This document shows, one piece after another, positions 34,683 to 42,888 of a stretch of DNA of 43,833 nucleotides (position 1 is its first letter; every line of letters begins with the position of its first letter). Below the pieces are notes generated by a model. It searched no databases and was not told the origin of the DNA. It was given only the letters and a program-made list of their open reading frames with translations. The stretch lies in the NCBI GenBank assembly GCA_902797845.1, contig CADBUJ010000027.1, forward strand, positions 1 through 43,833, read 5' to 3'. Source of the stretch: an uncultured Eubacteriales bacterium (GTDB taxonomy: Bacteria; Bacillota; Clostridia; Lachnospirales; Lachnospiraceae). The translations under genes and the position numbers were made by a program.

Positions 34683-36062
34683 CTATTTTTTAAGAAGATT
34701 TTCTCCGATTTTAACAACATCTCCGGCACCTACTGTTATCAACATGTCACCGGTGGAACAATGTTTCGGCAAGAATTTTTCTATTTCGGAAAAAGAGGGA
34801 ATGTAATATGCCTCTTTTCCCATTTCCTTAAGAAGAACTGAAATATCCTCGGAGCTTACTCCTACGGTATTTACCTCCCTGGCAGCATATATATCTGTAA
34901 GTATTACGGCATCCGCAAGGGAAAGAGCATCAGCAAATTCCTTAAGGAATGCATTTGTGCGGGTATAAGTATGGGGCTGGAATACACACCATATCTTTCC
35001 TTTGGATGCCTTGCGGGCTGTCTCCAGAGTTGCTCTTATCTCCGCCGGATGATGTGCGTAATCATCCATTATGGTGATGCCGTTTAGATCGCCTTTATAT
35101 TCGAAACGCCTTTCCGTTCCCGTAAAGGACAGAAGTCCGTTATATTCCGCATCTCTTTCTACGCCCAGAAAATCGCAGGCTGCTAAAGCTGCAAGAGAAT
35201 TTATCACATTATGCTTTCCCGGAACTCCCAAAGTGAAGGTCCCTCTCTTTTCGCCCTTTACGATCAGATCAAAAGTACCGTGGACGGCATCGTCGAATGA
35301 TATATTTTCGGCGCTGTAATCGTATTCGGGAGAAAGTCCGTATGTGGCTACGCGGCATTTTACATCAGAAATAAAATAGGGAAGATCCTCTATGTCGCCG
35401 TTTATAACCAGAAGGCCATCCTCAGGGATCTTATCCGCAAAATCCTTAAAGGAGCTCCTAACATCATCTATATCCTTGAAAAAGTCCACATGGTCCATGT
35501 CTACATTAAGGATGACGCCGACTCTGGGGCATAGACTTAAGAAGCTGTTCGTATATTCGCAGGCTTCTGCCACGAAGCTTTCGGAATTTCCTACCCTTAT
35601 GTTCCCGCCGATGGAATCCAGTACTCCTCCCAGAGTTATGGTGGGATCCTTGTCTGCAGCCATAAGTATGGAAGAGATCATGGAAGTGGTAGTGGTCTTT
35701 CCGTGGGTGCCTGATATAGCAACGGAATCTCTGTAATGGCTCATGATCTGTCCCAGAAGCTGGGCCCTTGTAAGCATAGGTATGCCGGAGGCCTCTGCAG
35801 CTACAAATTCGGGATTGTCCTTATGTATTGCCGCAGTATAGACGATAAGGTCCGTATCGGCCGTGATGTTTTCGGCCTTCTGGCCGTAAATAACGGATAT
35901 ACCTTCTTTTGTCAGCATATCCGTAACCTCGGATCTGTCCCTGTCGGAACCTGTTATGGTAAATCCCCGGTCCTTAAGTATAAGAGCAAGTCCGCTCATG
36001 GAGATGCCGCCGATACCCATAAAATGGACTTTGACGGGGGCATTGAAATCTATGTTATACAT
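34683..36062 (-). CDS. murC: UDP-N-acetylmuramate-L-alanine ligase
   Basis: 459 residues from ATG at 36062, the normal MurC length; the ribosome binding site is the weak AGGATG. The open frame continues 38 codons upstream, but that stretch lacks conservation features. N-terminal UDP-binding motif GIGGISMSGL (16-25), ATP P-loop GTHGKTTTT (118-126), and the MurC/Mpl-type C-terminal domain (MDDYAHHPAEI, VFQPHTYTRT) are visible. The enzyme adds the first amino acid of the peptidoglycan stem peptide in the cytosol. Single gene with its own promoter and terminator. Confidence 0.96.
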   Translation of the reverse strand: MYNIDFNAPVKVHFMGIGGISMSGLALILKDRGFTITGSDRDRSEVTDMLTKEGISVIYGQKAENITADTDLIVYTAAIHKDNPEFVAAEASGIPMLTRAQLLGQIMSHYRDSVAISGTHGKTTTTSMISSILMAADKDPTITLGGVLDSIGGNIRVGNSESFVAEACEYTNSFLSLCPRVGVILNVDMDHVDFFKDIDDVRSSFKDFADKIPEDGLLVINGDIEDLPYFISDVKCRVATYGLSPEYDYSAENISFDDAVHGTFDLIVKGEKRGTFTLGVPGKHNVINSLAALAACDFLGVERDAEYNGLLSFTGTERRFEYKGDLNGITIMDDYAHHPAEIRATLETARKASKGKIWCVFQPHTYTRTNAFLKEFADALSLADAVILTDIYAAREVNTVGVSSEDISVLLKEMGKEAYYIPSFSEIEKFLPKHCSTGDMLITVGAGDVVKIGENLLKK

Positions 36063-36092
36063 TAGTTCACATCCTATAAATGATCTGGGATT

Positions 36093-36121
36093 ATTATAAT
36101 CTTTCCTATGATAAAAAGCAA
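36093..36121 (-). promoter_or_regulatory. Promoter of murC
   Basis: Minus-strand TTGCTT (36116-36121), 17-base spacer, TATAAT (36093-36098). It is about 30 bases ahead of the murC ATG. The spoVG promoter points the other way about 60 bases off, making a short divergent control region. Confidence 0.65.
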
Positions 36122-36181
36122 AAATATGAAAAGCCGTACAGAAAAAAATCCAAGAAATAACAGGTAAATTATACATAAAGG

Positions 36182-36210
36182 TTTACATTCCACATATAAT
36201 ATGCTATATT
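36182..36210 (+). promoter_or_regulatory. Promoter of spoVG
   Basis: TTTACA (36182-36187), 17-base spacer, TATATT (36205-36210). Start of transcription near 36217, giving a short leader to the ATG at 36244. In Bacillus spoVG is read from a sigma-H promoter; I see here a sigma-A-like pattern instead. Confidence 0.65.
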
Positions 36211-36243
36211 ACCACTGCTAAGATAATTATTGGAGGTAAGGAA

Positions 36244-36510
36244 ATGAATATTACTGATATTCGAGTACGTAAGATCGACAGGGAAGGAAAGATGAGAGCT
36301 GTGGTCTCAATCACTCTCGACAACGAATTTGTAGTACACGATATAAAGGTAATAGAGGGCGACAACGGGTTATTTATCGCAATGCCCAGCAGAAAGTCGG
36401 CTGACGGAGAGTTCAAGGATATAGCCCATCCGATCAATTCAGATACCAGGAAATGCATGCAGGATAAAATACTTGAGGAATACGAAAAAACCTTATCTGT
36501 GGAAGAATAA
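36244..36510 (+). CDS. spoVG: SpoVG-family regulator
   Basis: 88 residues; ATG at 36244 follows TTGGAGGTAAGG. Nearly the full length matches Spo[56 protein letters not shown]. SpoVG binds RNA/DNA and affects sporulation, cell envelope and surface gene expression in Firmicutes. The C-terminus is short. It is monocistronic before a composite terminator. Confidence 0.96.
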   Translation: MNITDIRVRKIDREGKMRAVVSITLDNEFVVHDIKVIEGDNGLFIAMPSRKSADGEFKDIAHPINSDTRKCMQDKILEEYEKTLSVEE

Positions 36511-36588
36511 ACCCTTTATAGCTTTATAGACCCTATTCTAGTAATAAGGAGCGCAAGCTCCTTATTTGCATTAAAGGGTCTTTTTTTC
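36511..36588 (+). terminator. Composite terminator after spoVG with alternative 5' arms
   Basis: The 3' arm at 36572-36581 (TAAAGGGTCT) precedes seven T's. It can pair with AGACCCT (36528-36534) or, starting at the first bases after the stop codon, with ACCCTTTA (36511-36518). Inside sits a perfect 10-bp hairpin (AATAAGGAGC / GCTCCTTATT, loop GCAA). Confidence 0.85.
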
Positions 36589-36624
36589 TATAATCAATCT
36601 ACTAAGAAAAAGCAGGAAGAAAGT

Positions 36625-37182
36625 ATGTATCTTATTGCAGGACTGGGGAATCCGGGAACAAAATACGAGCATTCCAGACATAATATGGGATTCGATGCCC
36701 TGGATCTTTTGGCCAAGGAATTTAATATAGAGATCAAGGATAAGAAATTCAGAGGAAAGACAGGGAAAGGATATATGGGATCAGAGCCCGTCGTCCTTTT
36801 AAAGCCTCTTACATACATGAATCTTTCGGGAGAGTCTGTTCAGCCGGCGGCTGCCTTCTACAAGATACCGGCGGAAAACATCATAGTCCTCGTGGATGAT
36901 ATAAATCTTCCGCCCGGAAAGCTAAGGATAAGAAAGTCAGGCAGTGCGGGAGGGCATAACGGACTTAAGGATATAATAAAAGCCCTTGGCACTCAGGATT
37001 TTATGCGCATCAGGATAGGCGTCGGAGAGAGAGAAGGGAAAGAAGACCTTAAGGATCACGTGCTGGAAAGACCGTCAAAAGAGGATGCGGCTCTTATACA
37101 GGAGGCTATTTTAAATGCAGTCAAGGCCTGTGCCCTTATGGTGGACGGACAGGTGGACAAGGCCATGAATCTATATAATTGA
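36625..37182 (+). CDS. pth: Peptidyl-tRNA hydrolase
   Basis: 185 residues; ATG at 36625 follows AGGAAG. The conserved set is present: GLGNPGTKYEHSRHNMGF with the catalytic His, LLKPLTYMNLSGESV, VLVDDINLPPGKLRIRKSGSAGGHNGLKDI and MRIRIGVGE. It releases peptides from dropped-off peptidyl-tRNA in the cytosol. It lies 13 bases upstream of mfd, an arrangement kept across Firmicutes (pth-mfd). Confidence 0.97.
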   Translation: MYLIAGLGNPGTKYEHSRHNMGFDALDLLAKEFNIEIKDKKFRGKTGKGYMGSEPVVLLKPLTYMNLSGESVQPAAAFYKIPAENIIVLVDDINLPPGKLRIRKSGSAGGHNGLKDIIKALGTQDFMRIRIGVGEREGKEDLKDHVLERPSKEDAALIQEAILNAVKACALMVDGQVDKAMNLYN

Positions 37183-37195
37183 TAAGGGGATCTCG

Positions 37196-40100
37196 ATGAA
37201 AGCATTTATGGAACCCCTTAAAGCCTCGGGAGAGTGGAATAGTATCAGGGAGGACATTCTTAAGAATGTTTTCCCTGTTGCTTTGGACGGGTGTACCGAT
37301 GAGCAGAAATGTCATCAGATATTCAGCCTTTCCCGGGATTTTAGGAATACTCTTATAATTACATACAGCGATACCAAGGCCGGGGAGCTTCTTTCGGGTC
37401 TTGGTTTTTTTGATGAAAAAGCGTCTCTTTATCCGTCCAAGGATCTGATCTTCTTCAGCGCAGATGTCCACGGGAATCTCCTCGTTAAGGAGAGGGCCCG
37501 CATCATAAGAAAGCTTATGGATAAAGAGCCTGTTACCGTAATAACCACCATGGATGCTCTGCTTGATAAGGTTCTGCCCCTTAAAGATCTGGAGGACGAT
37601 CTTATTACCGTAAGCCCCGGCATGGAGATAGATCCTGAAGATCTGGAAGCAGCTCTTGTAAATATGGGATTTATAAGGTGCCATCAGGTGGAATCTCCCG
37701 GGGAATTCGCCGTAAGAGGCGGCATAGTTGATATCTTCAATGTTTCTGACGAATATCCCTACAGGATAGAGTTCTTTGATACGGAGGTGGATTCCGTCAG
37801 GATCTTCGACAGCGTATCTCAGAGGACCATCGAAAATGCTGAGAGCTTTACGGTATATCCTGCGGCTGAATATGTATTTACAGAAGAAGAAAGGGACAGA
37901 GCGGAAGAGGCCATAAGGAGATCCCTTGAAAAGAGTCTTGCCTCATTCAGGGACAAGGAGCTTTTTGAAGAACGCAACCGCCTTAACATGACGATCTCCG
38001 CATTTATGGAGGAATTCAGGGAAGCATACGACGGGACAAACATAGATTCGTTTATATCATTTTTTGATAAGAGCTTCGCTTCATTCCTGGATTATTTTTC
38101 GGAAGATGACACCATCATCTGGGTGGATGAGCCCAAAAGAAGCGAAGAGATGATAAAGGCTGTTTCCGATGAATTTACGGAGAGCATGGGAAACAGGATA
38201 ACCGGAGGGTACATCCTTCCTGAACAGGCTGATGTATTATTCGATCCCGGGGAGATCTTTTCCAGGCTTAAGGACAGGAAGCTGATGCTGATATCAAGCC
38301 TTTACAGGAGATGCAGGACCTTTAAAGAGGAAAGCCTTCATCACATAAACGTAAGGGCTCTGGACAGCTTCTCTGGAAGTTTTTCTCTTTTTACAAAGGA
38401 TATTTTAAGAAAAGAAAAGCAGGGCTTTCGGACTGTGCTGGTATCATCCTCAAGGACCAGAGGCGAAAGGATGGCACAGGATCTGAGGGAACTGGGCATA
38501 AATGCATTCTTCACATCTGACAGGGACAGGGTTCCCTCTCCTGGAGAAGTCGTTGTTTTAAAGGGCGACCTTGCAAGGGGCATGGAATATCCCTTTATTA
38601 AGTTTGCCATATATTCCGAAAGCGATATTTTCGGAGAAAAGAAGAAGAAAAGAAGGACAAAAGAAAAATATCACGGAGAGAGGATAAGCAGTTTTTCTTC
38701 CGTAAATCCCGGTGATCTTGTGGTTCATGTAAATCACGGTCTCGGAATATACAGAGGCATAGAGAATCTTGAAGTGGACGGCAGTTCCAGAGATTACATA
38801 AAGATCGAATATGCCAATAACGGAGCCCTTTTTATACCTGCCGCGCAGTTGGATCTTATTCAGAAATATACAGGGGCGGGAGGCAAAAAGCCCAAGCTCA
38901 ACAGTCTTTATTCTCAGGAGTGGAATAAGACGAAGGAAAGGGTAAGAGGAGCCGTAAAGGAGCTGGCGGGAGAACTGGTGGATCTTTATGCCAGACGGCA
39001 GGCCAGGGAAGGCTACAGCTTTTCCAGAGATACGGTATGGCAAAAGGAATTCGAAGAGGAATTCCCTTATGTTGAAACTAAGGATCAGCTTACGGCCATA
39101 AACGATACAAAGAGCGATATGGAAAGCACAAGGATAATGGACAGGCTTATCTGCGGTGATGTGGGATACGGAAAGACTGAAGTAGCCATAAGAGCCGCAT
39201 TTAAAGCAGTACAGGACGGGAAACAGGTAGCCATGCTCGTGCCGACAACCATCCTTGCGCAGCAGCATTATAATACCTTTAAGGAAAGATTCGGAAGCTT
39301 CCCCGTAAATATAGATATGCTGTGCAGGTTCAGGACAAAAAAGGAACAGGAGGAAGCAGTCAAAAGGCTTAAAAGCGGTGCGCTTGATATCGTAATAGGT
39401 ACCCACAGGCTTTTGTCAAAGGATGTGGGATTTAAGGACCTGGGTCTTCTTATAATAGATGAAGAACAGAGATTCGGCGTTTCCCACAAGGAGAAGATAA
39501 AGCAGATAAAGACCGATGTTGATGTGCTTACCTTAACTGCGACGCCTATTCCCAGGACTCTTCATATGGGACTTTCAGGCATTAGGGATATGAGCCTTCT
39601 GGAGGAGCCTCCCGAGGATCGTCTGCCTGTTCAGACATATGTCCTGGAATTCAATCCTGAAATAATAAGAGAAGCCATTTTAAGGGAAGTAAAAAGGGGA
39701 GGCCAGGTATATTTCGTTTATAACAATGTGGCATCCATCATGGATATGACATCATTTATTTCCGGACTTGTGCCTGATGTTACTGTGGAATATGCCCACG
39801 GGCAGATGAAGGAAAGTCTTCTTTCGGATATAATGTACAGATTTATCAACAGAGAGATAGACGTACTTGTTTCCACGACCATCATAGAGACAGGCCTTGA
39901 TATTCCCAATGTAAATACCATGATAATAAATGATGCCGATAAAATGGGGCTTGCTCAGATGTATCAGCTGAGAGGAAGAATAGGAAGAAGCTCCAGAACA
40001 GCATATGCCTTTCTTATGTTCAAACGGGATAAGATAATAAAGGAAGTTGCTGATAAAAGGCTTAAGGCCATCAGGGAATTTACGGATCTTGGGTCGGGAT

Positions 40101-40717
40101 TTAAACTGGCCATGAGAGATCTGGAGATAAGAGGCGCCGGAAATCTTCTCGGAGCCCAGCAGAGCGGCCATATGGAGGCTGTGGGATATGATCTGTACTG
40201 CGAGATGCTGAAAAAAGCCATCAAGGAGCAGAAGGGCGAGAAAGAAACGGAAGAATTCCAGACAGAGATAGATGTAGCTGTTGATGCCTTTATACCTGAT
40301 ACATATATCAAAAATGAGTCCTTAAGGCTTGATACTTACAAGAGGATATCCCTTATAAGTACAAGAGAGGATGCGGATGAGATATTTGATGAGCTTACGG
40401 ACAGATTCGGCGATGTGCCTTCTGCCGTAAGCAATCTGATGGAAATCGCCGTAATAAAGGAGCATGCTCACAGTGCATATATATCGTCAATAAAGCATAA
40501 TTCCAGGGAAATGGTGATCACCATGTATAAAAACGCGCCTGTGGACATAAATAAGATACCGCCTCTTCTGGAGAAGTATACGGGACAGCTCACATTTAAA
40601 AATGTTAATACACCGTATTTTATTTACAGGCCTTTCGGGGATGATCTTAAGGATCCCCTGAAGTGTGAACTTTCGGTGATAAACGATTTCAAAGGATTGC
40701 TACTGAAAAACGAATAA
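37196..40717 (+). CDS. mfd: Transcription-repair coupling factor
   Basis: 1173 residues; ATG at 37196 follows AGGGG. Order of domains: UvrB-homology region (about 20-330), RNA-polymerase-interacting CarD-like domain around residue 505-570 (HVNHGLGIYRGI), translocase with Walker A GYGKTE (K660), Walker B D755-E-E-Q, and motif VI (QLRGRIGRS). A TRCF C-terminal domain follows (about 1010-1140). Mfd releases RNA polymerase stalled at DNA damage and recruits UvrA. It has no signs of truncation. Confidence 0.98.
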   Translation: MKAFMEPLKASGEWNSIREDILKNVFPVALDGCTDEQKCHQIFSLSRDFRNTLIITYSDTKAGELLSGLGFFDEKASLYPSKDLIFFSADVHGNLLVKERARIIRKLMDKEPVTVITTMDALLDKVLPLKDLEDDLITVSPGMEIDPEDLEAALVNMGFIRCHQVESPGEFAVRGGIVDIFNVSDEYPYRIEFFDTEVDSVRIFDSVSQRTIENAESFTVYPAAEYVFTEEERDRAEEAIRRSLEKSLASFRDKELFEERNRLNMTISAFMEEFREAYDGTNIDSFISFFDKSFASFLDYFSEDDTIIWVDEPKRSEEMIKAVSDEFTESMGNRITGGYILPEQADVLFDPGEIFSRLKDRKLMLISSLYRRCRTFKEESLHHINVRALDSFSGSFSLFTKDILRKEKQGFRTVLVSSSRTRGERMAQDLRELGINAFFTSDRDRVPSPGEVVVLKGDLARGMEYPFIKFAIYSESDIFGEKKKKRRTKEKYHGERISSFSSVNPGDLVVHVNHGLGIYRGIENLEVDGSSRDYIKIEYANNGALFIPAAQLDLIQKYTGAGGKKPKLNSLYSQEWNKTKERVRGAVKELAGELVDLYARRQAREGYSFSRDTVWQKEFEEEFPYVETKDQLTAINDTKSDMESTRIMDRLICGDVGYGKTEVAIRAAFKAVQDGKQVAMLVPTTILAQQHYNTFKERFGSFPVNIDMLCRFRTKKEQEEAVKRLKSGALDIVIGTHRLLSKDVGFKDLGLLIIDEEQRFGVSHKEKIKQIKTDVDVLTLTATPIPRTLHMGLSGIRDMSLLEEPPEDRLPVQTYVLEFNPEIIREAILREVKRGGQVYFVYNNVASIMDMTSFISGLVPDVTVEYAHGQMKESLLSDIMYRFINREIDVLVSTTIIETGLDIPNVNTMIINDADKMGLAQMYQLRGRIGRSSRTAYAFLMFKRDKIIKEVADKRLKAIREFTDLGSGFKLAMRDLEIRGAGNLLGAQQSGHMEAVGYDLYCEMLKKAIKEQKGEKETEEFQTEIDVAVDAFIPDTYIKNESLRLDTYKRISLISTREDADEIFDELTDRFGDVPSAVSNLMEIAVIKEHAHSAYISSIKHNSREMVITMYKNAPVDINKIPPLLEKYTGQLTFKNVNTPYFIYRPFGDDLKDPLKCELSVINDFKGLLLKNE

Positions 40718-40725
40718 CTTATAAT
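40697..40725 (+). promoter_or_regulatory. Promoter of the foldase lipoprotein gene, inside the end of mfd
   Basis: TTGCTA (40697-40702), 17-base spacer, TATAAT (40720-40725). The -35 lies in the last codons of mfd. It would give a leader of about 27 bases to the ATG at 40759. Confidence 0.65.
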
Positions 40726-40758
40726 CGTACTGTTTATTAAGACGGAAAGGATCTTGAA

Positions 40759-41853
40759 ATGAAAGCATTTAAAAAAGCAGGTTTATTAAGTTTACTTCTT
40801 GTTTTTTCTCTTGCACTTTCACTTTTGGCAGGGTGCGGGAAGAAAGACGTACAGGATACAGATGAAAGCGGATCGGAATCTTCCTCTCAGGAAGAGTCGG
40901 AAACAGAAGAGGCAGTGGTATATGACCCGGATGAAGTGGCAGTAACAGCCGGAGGTCTTACGGCAAATTCCGCTGAGCTTTTCTTCTACTATGCCCTTAC
41001 AAAATCCCAGTGGGAAAATAATTACGGCATAACCGACTGGGATGTGGAGCTTTCCGGATACGGGATATCCTATGGAGAATACCTGAAGCAGCAGGTTGAG
41101 AATACAGTCCTCCAGGACATGTATCTTGTGGATCTGGCAGAGGCAAGAGGAGTACAGCTGACTGACGAAGAAAAGGCTGCTGCCGACGAGGATGCACAGA
41201 ATTATCTTGCCGCCATGGATGCTGAAGACATGGAAAGATACGGGCTTAATATAGACAATGTGTCAGAGGTGCTAAGCAGAGCCACTCTTGCACAGAAAAC
41301 ATACAACGATCTTATCCAGGAAGAGCTTGATAACCTTACGGAAGAAGAGCTTAAGACCTGCGAATTCAAGCACGTGCAGCATATCCTTGTTTCCACAGAC
41401 AGAGAAGTAGAAACAAGTGAGGACGGACAGGTAATAGTTCCCTCAGCTGAGGATACGGAAGCCTACAAGGAGGAAAAAAGGCAGGAAGCACAGTCTCTCC
41501 TGGACAGAGCAAAGGCCGGAGAGGATTTCGAAGCCCTTGCCAACGAATATACAGATGATTCCGGAGTGGATTATTATATAAATTCAGAAGGAAACGGACC
41601 TGACGGGATGAAGTTCTACGATGCTTTTGCAGAAGCGGCAAATAAGCTGGCGCCCGGAGAGATCTCCGATCTTGTGGAGATGACATACGGATTTCATATA
41701 ATAAAGTGCATTGCCGATAAGGATGAGGCTTCCTACGAGACCGCAAGAGAGAATCTTGCAGCAGATAAAGTTGATGCATCATACGGCGAATGGGATGCAG
41801 AGGTAGACGAAGAGTTTTTTGAAAAATGGACGAACCTTAAGGTATCCGGTTAA
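40759..41853 (+). CDS. prsA: Parvulin-type peptidyl-prolyl isomerase lipoprotein (PrsA-like foldase)
   Basis: 364 residues; ATG at 40759 follows GAAAGGATC. Signal peptide with lipobox LLAGC (C26). A Ser/Glu-rich linker (about 30-52) leads to a SurA/PrsA-type N-domain (about 55-200) and the parvulin rotamase domain (about 203-320: FKHVQHILVST, DFEALANEYTDDSG, GEISDLVEMTYGFHIIK). PrsA helps fold proteins that have crossed the membrane via Sec, and would support the secreted pilins encoded in this window. The assignment to PrsA proper versus another rotamase lipoprotein is by layout, so the symbol is tentative. Confidence 0.85.
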   Translation: MKAFKKAGLLSLLLVFSLALSLLAGCGKKDVQDTDESGSESSSQEESETEEAVVYDPDEVAVTAGGLTANSAELFFYYALTKSQWENNYGITDWDVELSGYGISYGEYLKQQVENTVLQDMYLVDLAEARGVQLTDEEKAAADEDAQNYLAAMDAEDMERYGLNIDNVSEVLSRATLAQKTYNDLIQEELDNLTEEELKTCEFKHVQHILVSTDREVETSEDGQVIVPSAEDTEAYKEEKRQEAQSLLDRAKAGEDFEALANEYTDDSGVDYYINSEGNGPDGMKFYDAFAEAANKLAPGEISDLVEMTYGFHIIKCIADKDEASYETARENLAADKVDASYGEWDAEVDEEFFEKWTNLKVSG

Positions 41854-41860
41854 TAAGATT

Positions 41861-41909
41861 CGGACCGTGTCCGATCCGATCTGTATCTGATAACTGACGG
41901 ATGCAGATC
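41861..41909 (+). other. Two hairpins after the foldase gene
   Basis: CGGAC-CGT-GTCCG (41861-41873) and GATCTG...CAGATC (41878-41909) are inverted repeats without a T-run. They may mark the mRNA 3' end but are weak as terminators. Confidence 0.35.
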
Positions 41910-41955
41910 CTTAAGGGAAAAGACTCCGCAAAGCCATTTTAAAGAGTCAAACTTT

Positions 41956-41984
41956 TTGGACATTGGTAATGTTTCTGATATAAT
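41956..41984 (+). promoter_or_regulatory. Promoter of srtB
   Basis: TTGGAC (41956-41961), 17-base spacer, TATAAT (41979-41984). Predicted start near 41991, leader about 64 bases. The -35 shares TTGGAC and a preceding ACTTTT with the putative pilus operon promoter. Confidence 0.65.
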
Positions 41985-42054
41985 TGAGAATAATGTCGGA
42001 TATGGCATTTAATGATACTGATGTTTTCCGATAATTAAGATCAAGGAAGTATTT

Positions 42055-42849
42055 ATGAGTAAGGATAAGAATAACGGATCCAAAAATAAAAAAATAGTAT
42101 CTATCATAGAGACTATCATAATAATAATAGCTTCGATCGTTTTTCTTGTAAGCGCCTTTTATCTTTTGAGATATTATTGGGTTGGTATGAAAGCGGAGAA
42201 ACAGCATCAGGCCGAAAGAGAGCTTATAGAGTCTGATGCCCCTACACCAGAGGCCAGATACAGCAAGCTTTATGAGCAGAATCAGGATTTCGTGGGATGG
42301 ATATCCATAGAAGGCACAAACATTAGTTATCCTGTCATGCATACTCCGTCAGACCCGGAGTTCTATCTTCATGCCAATTTTAATAAGGATTACGAATATG
42401 CAGGTGTTCCCTTTATGGATTACAGGTGCAACCCCAATCCTGAAAAGGCCAAGATCAGCGATAATCTTATAATCTACGGACACAATATGAAGAACAAGAC
42501 CATGTTCTCCATGCTTACGGAATACAGCGATAAATCCTTTTATGAGGAACATCCCTATATCCATTTCGAGACTCTCTGGGAAGTGGGAGTATACGAGGTG
42601 GTAGGCGTTGTTTTTACGAATGCCTGGGGTGAAATGGATTCTGACGGCGGCGTATTTATGTATCACGAGATCACGAATTTCGCCGATGCTGAGGAATTTG
42701 ACGAATATATGGAGAAACTTAATAAATACAAGCTTTATGATACAGGAGTGGATGTCACTTACGGAGACAGGCTGATAACATTATCCACCTGTCAGTATTC
42801 CCAGGAGGAAGGACGCTGCGCAGTGATAGCCAAAAAGATCAACCAGTAA
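42055..42849 (+). CDS. srtB: Class B sortase
   Basis: 264 residues; ATG at 42055 follows AAGGAAG. One N-terminal membrane helix (about 15-42) then the sortase domain with FVGWISIEGTNISYPVM, H143 in IIYGHNM, C246 in LSTCQYS and R254 in EGRCAV, which define the SrtB family. The catalytic domain faces outward. SrtB enzymes attach single proteins with NPxTx or (S/P)PxTG motifs to peptidoglycan and are not pilus polymerases. No substrate with such a motif is adjacent; the TAKTG-tailed protein at 363-2624 is the nearest candidate. It is 39 bases ahead of acetate kinase. Confidence 0.95.
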   Translation: MSKDKNNGSKNKKIVSIIETIIIIIASIVFLVSAFYLLRYYWVGMKAEKQHQAERELIESDAPTPEARYSKLYEQNQDFVGWISIEGTNISYPVMHTPSDPEFYLHANFNKDYEYAGVPFMDYRCNPNPEKAKISDNLIIYGHNMKNKTMFSMLTEYSDKSFYEEHPYIHFETLWEVGVYEVVGVVFTNAWGEMDSDGGVFMYHEITNFADAEEFDEYMEKLNKYKLYDTGVDVTYGDRLITLSTCQYSQEEGRCAVIAKKINQ

Positions 42850-42888
42850 ACAAAATGATCAAATAAATGTTACGGAGGAGATTTAAAA

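Noticed and set aside
36063..36176. 38-residue N-terminal extension of MurC
   Set aside because: The MurC family starts just before the GIGG motif; the extension covers the promoter and has no ribosome binding site.
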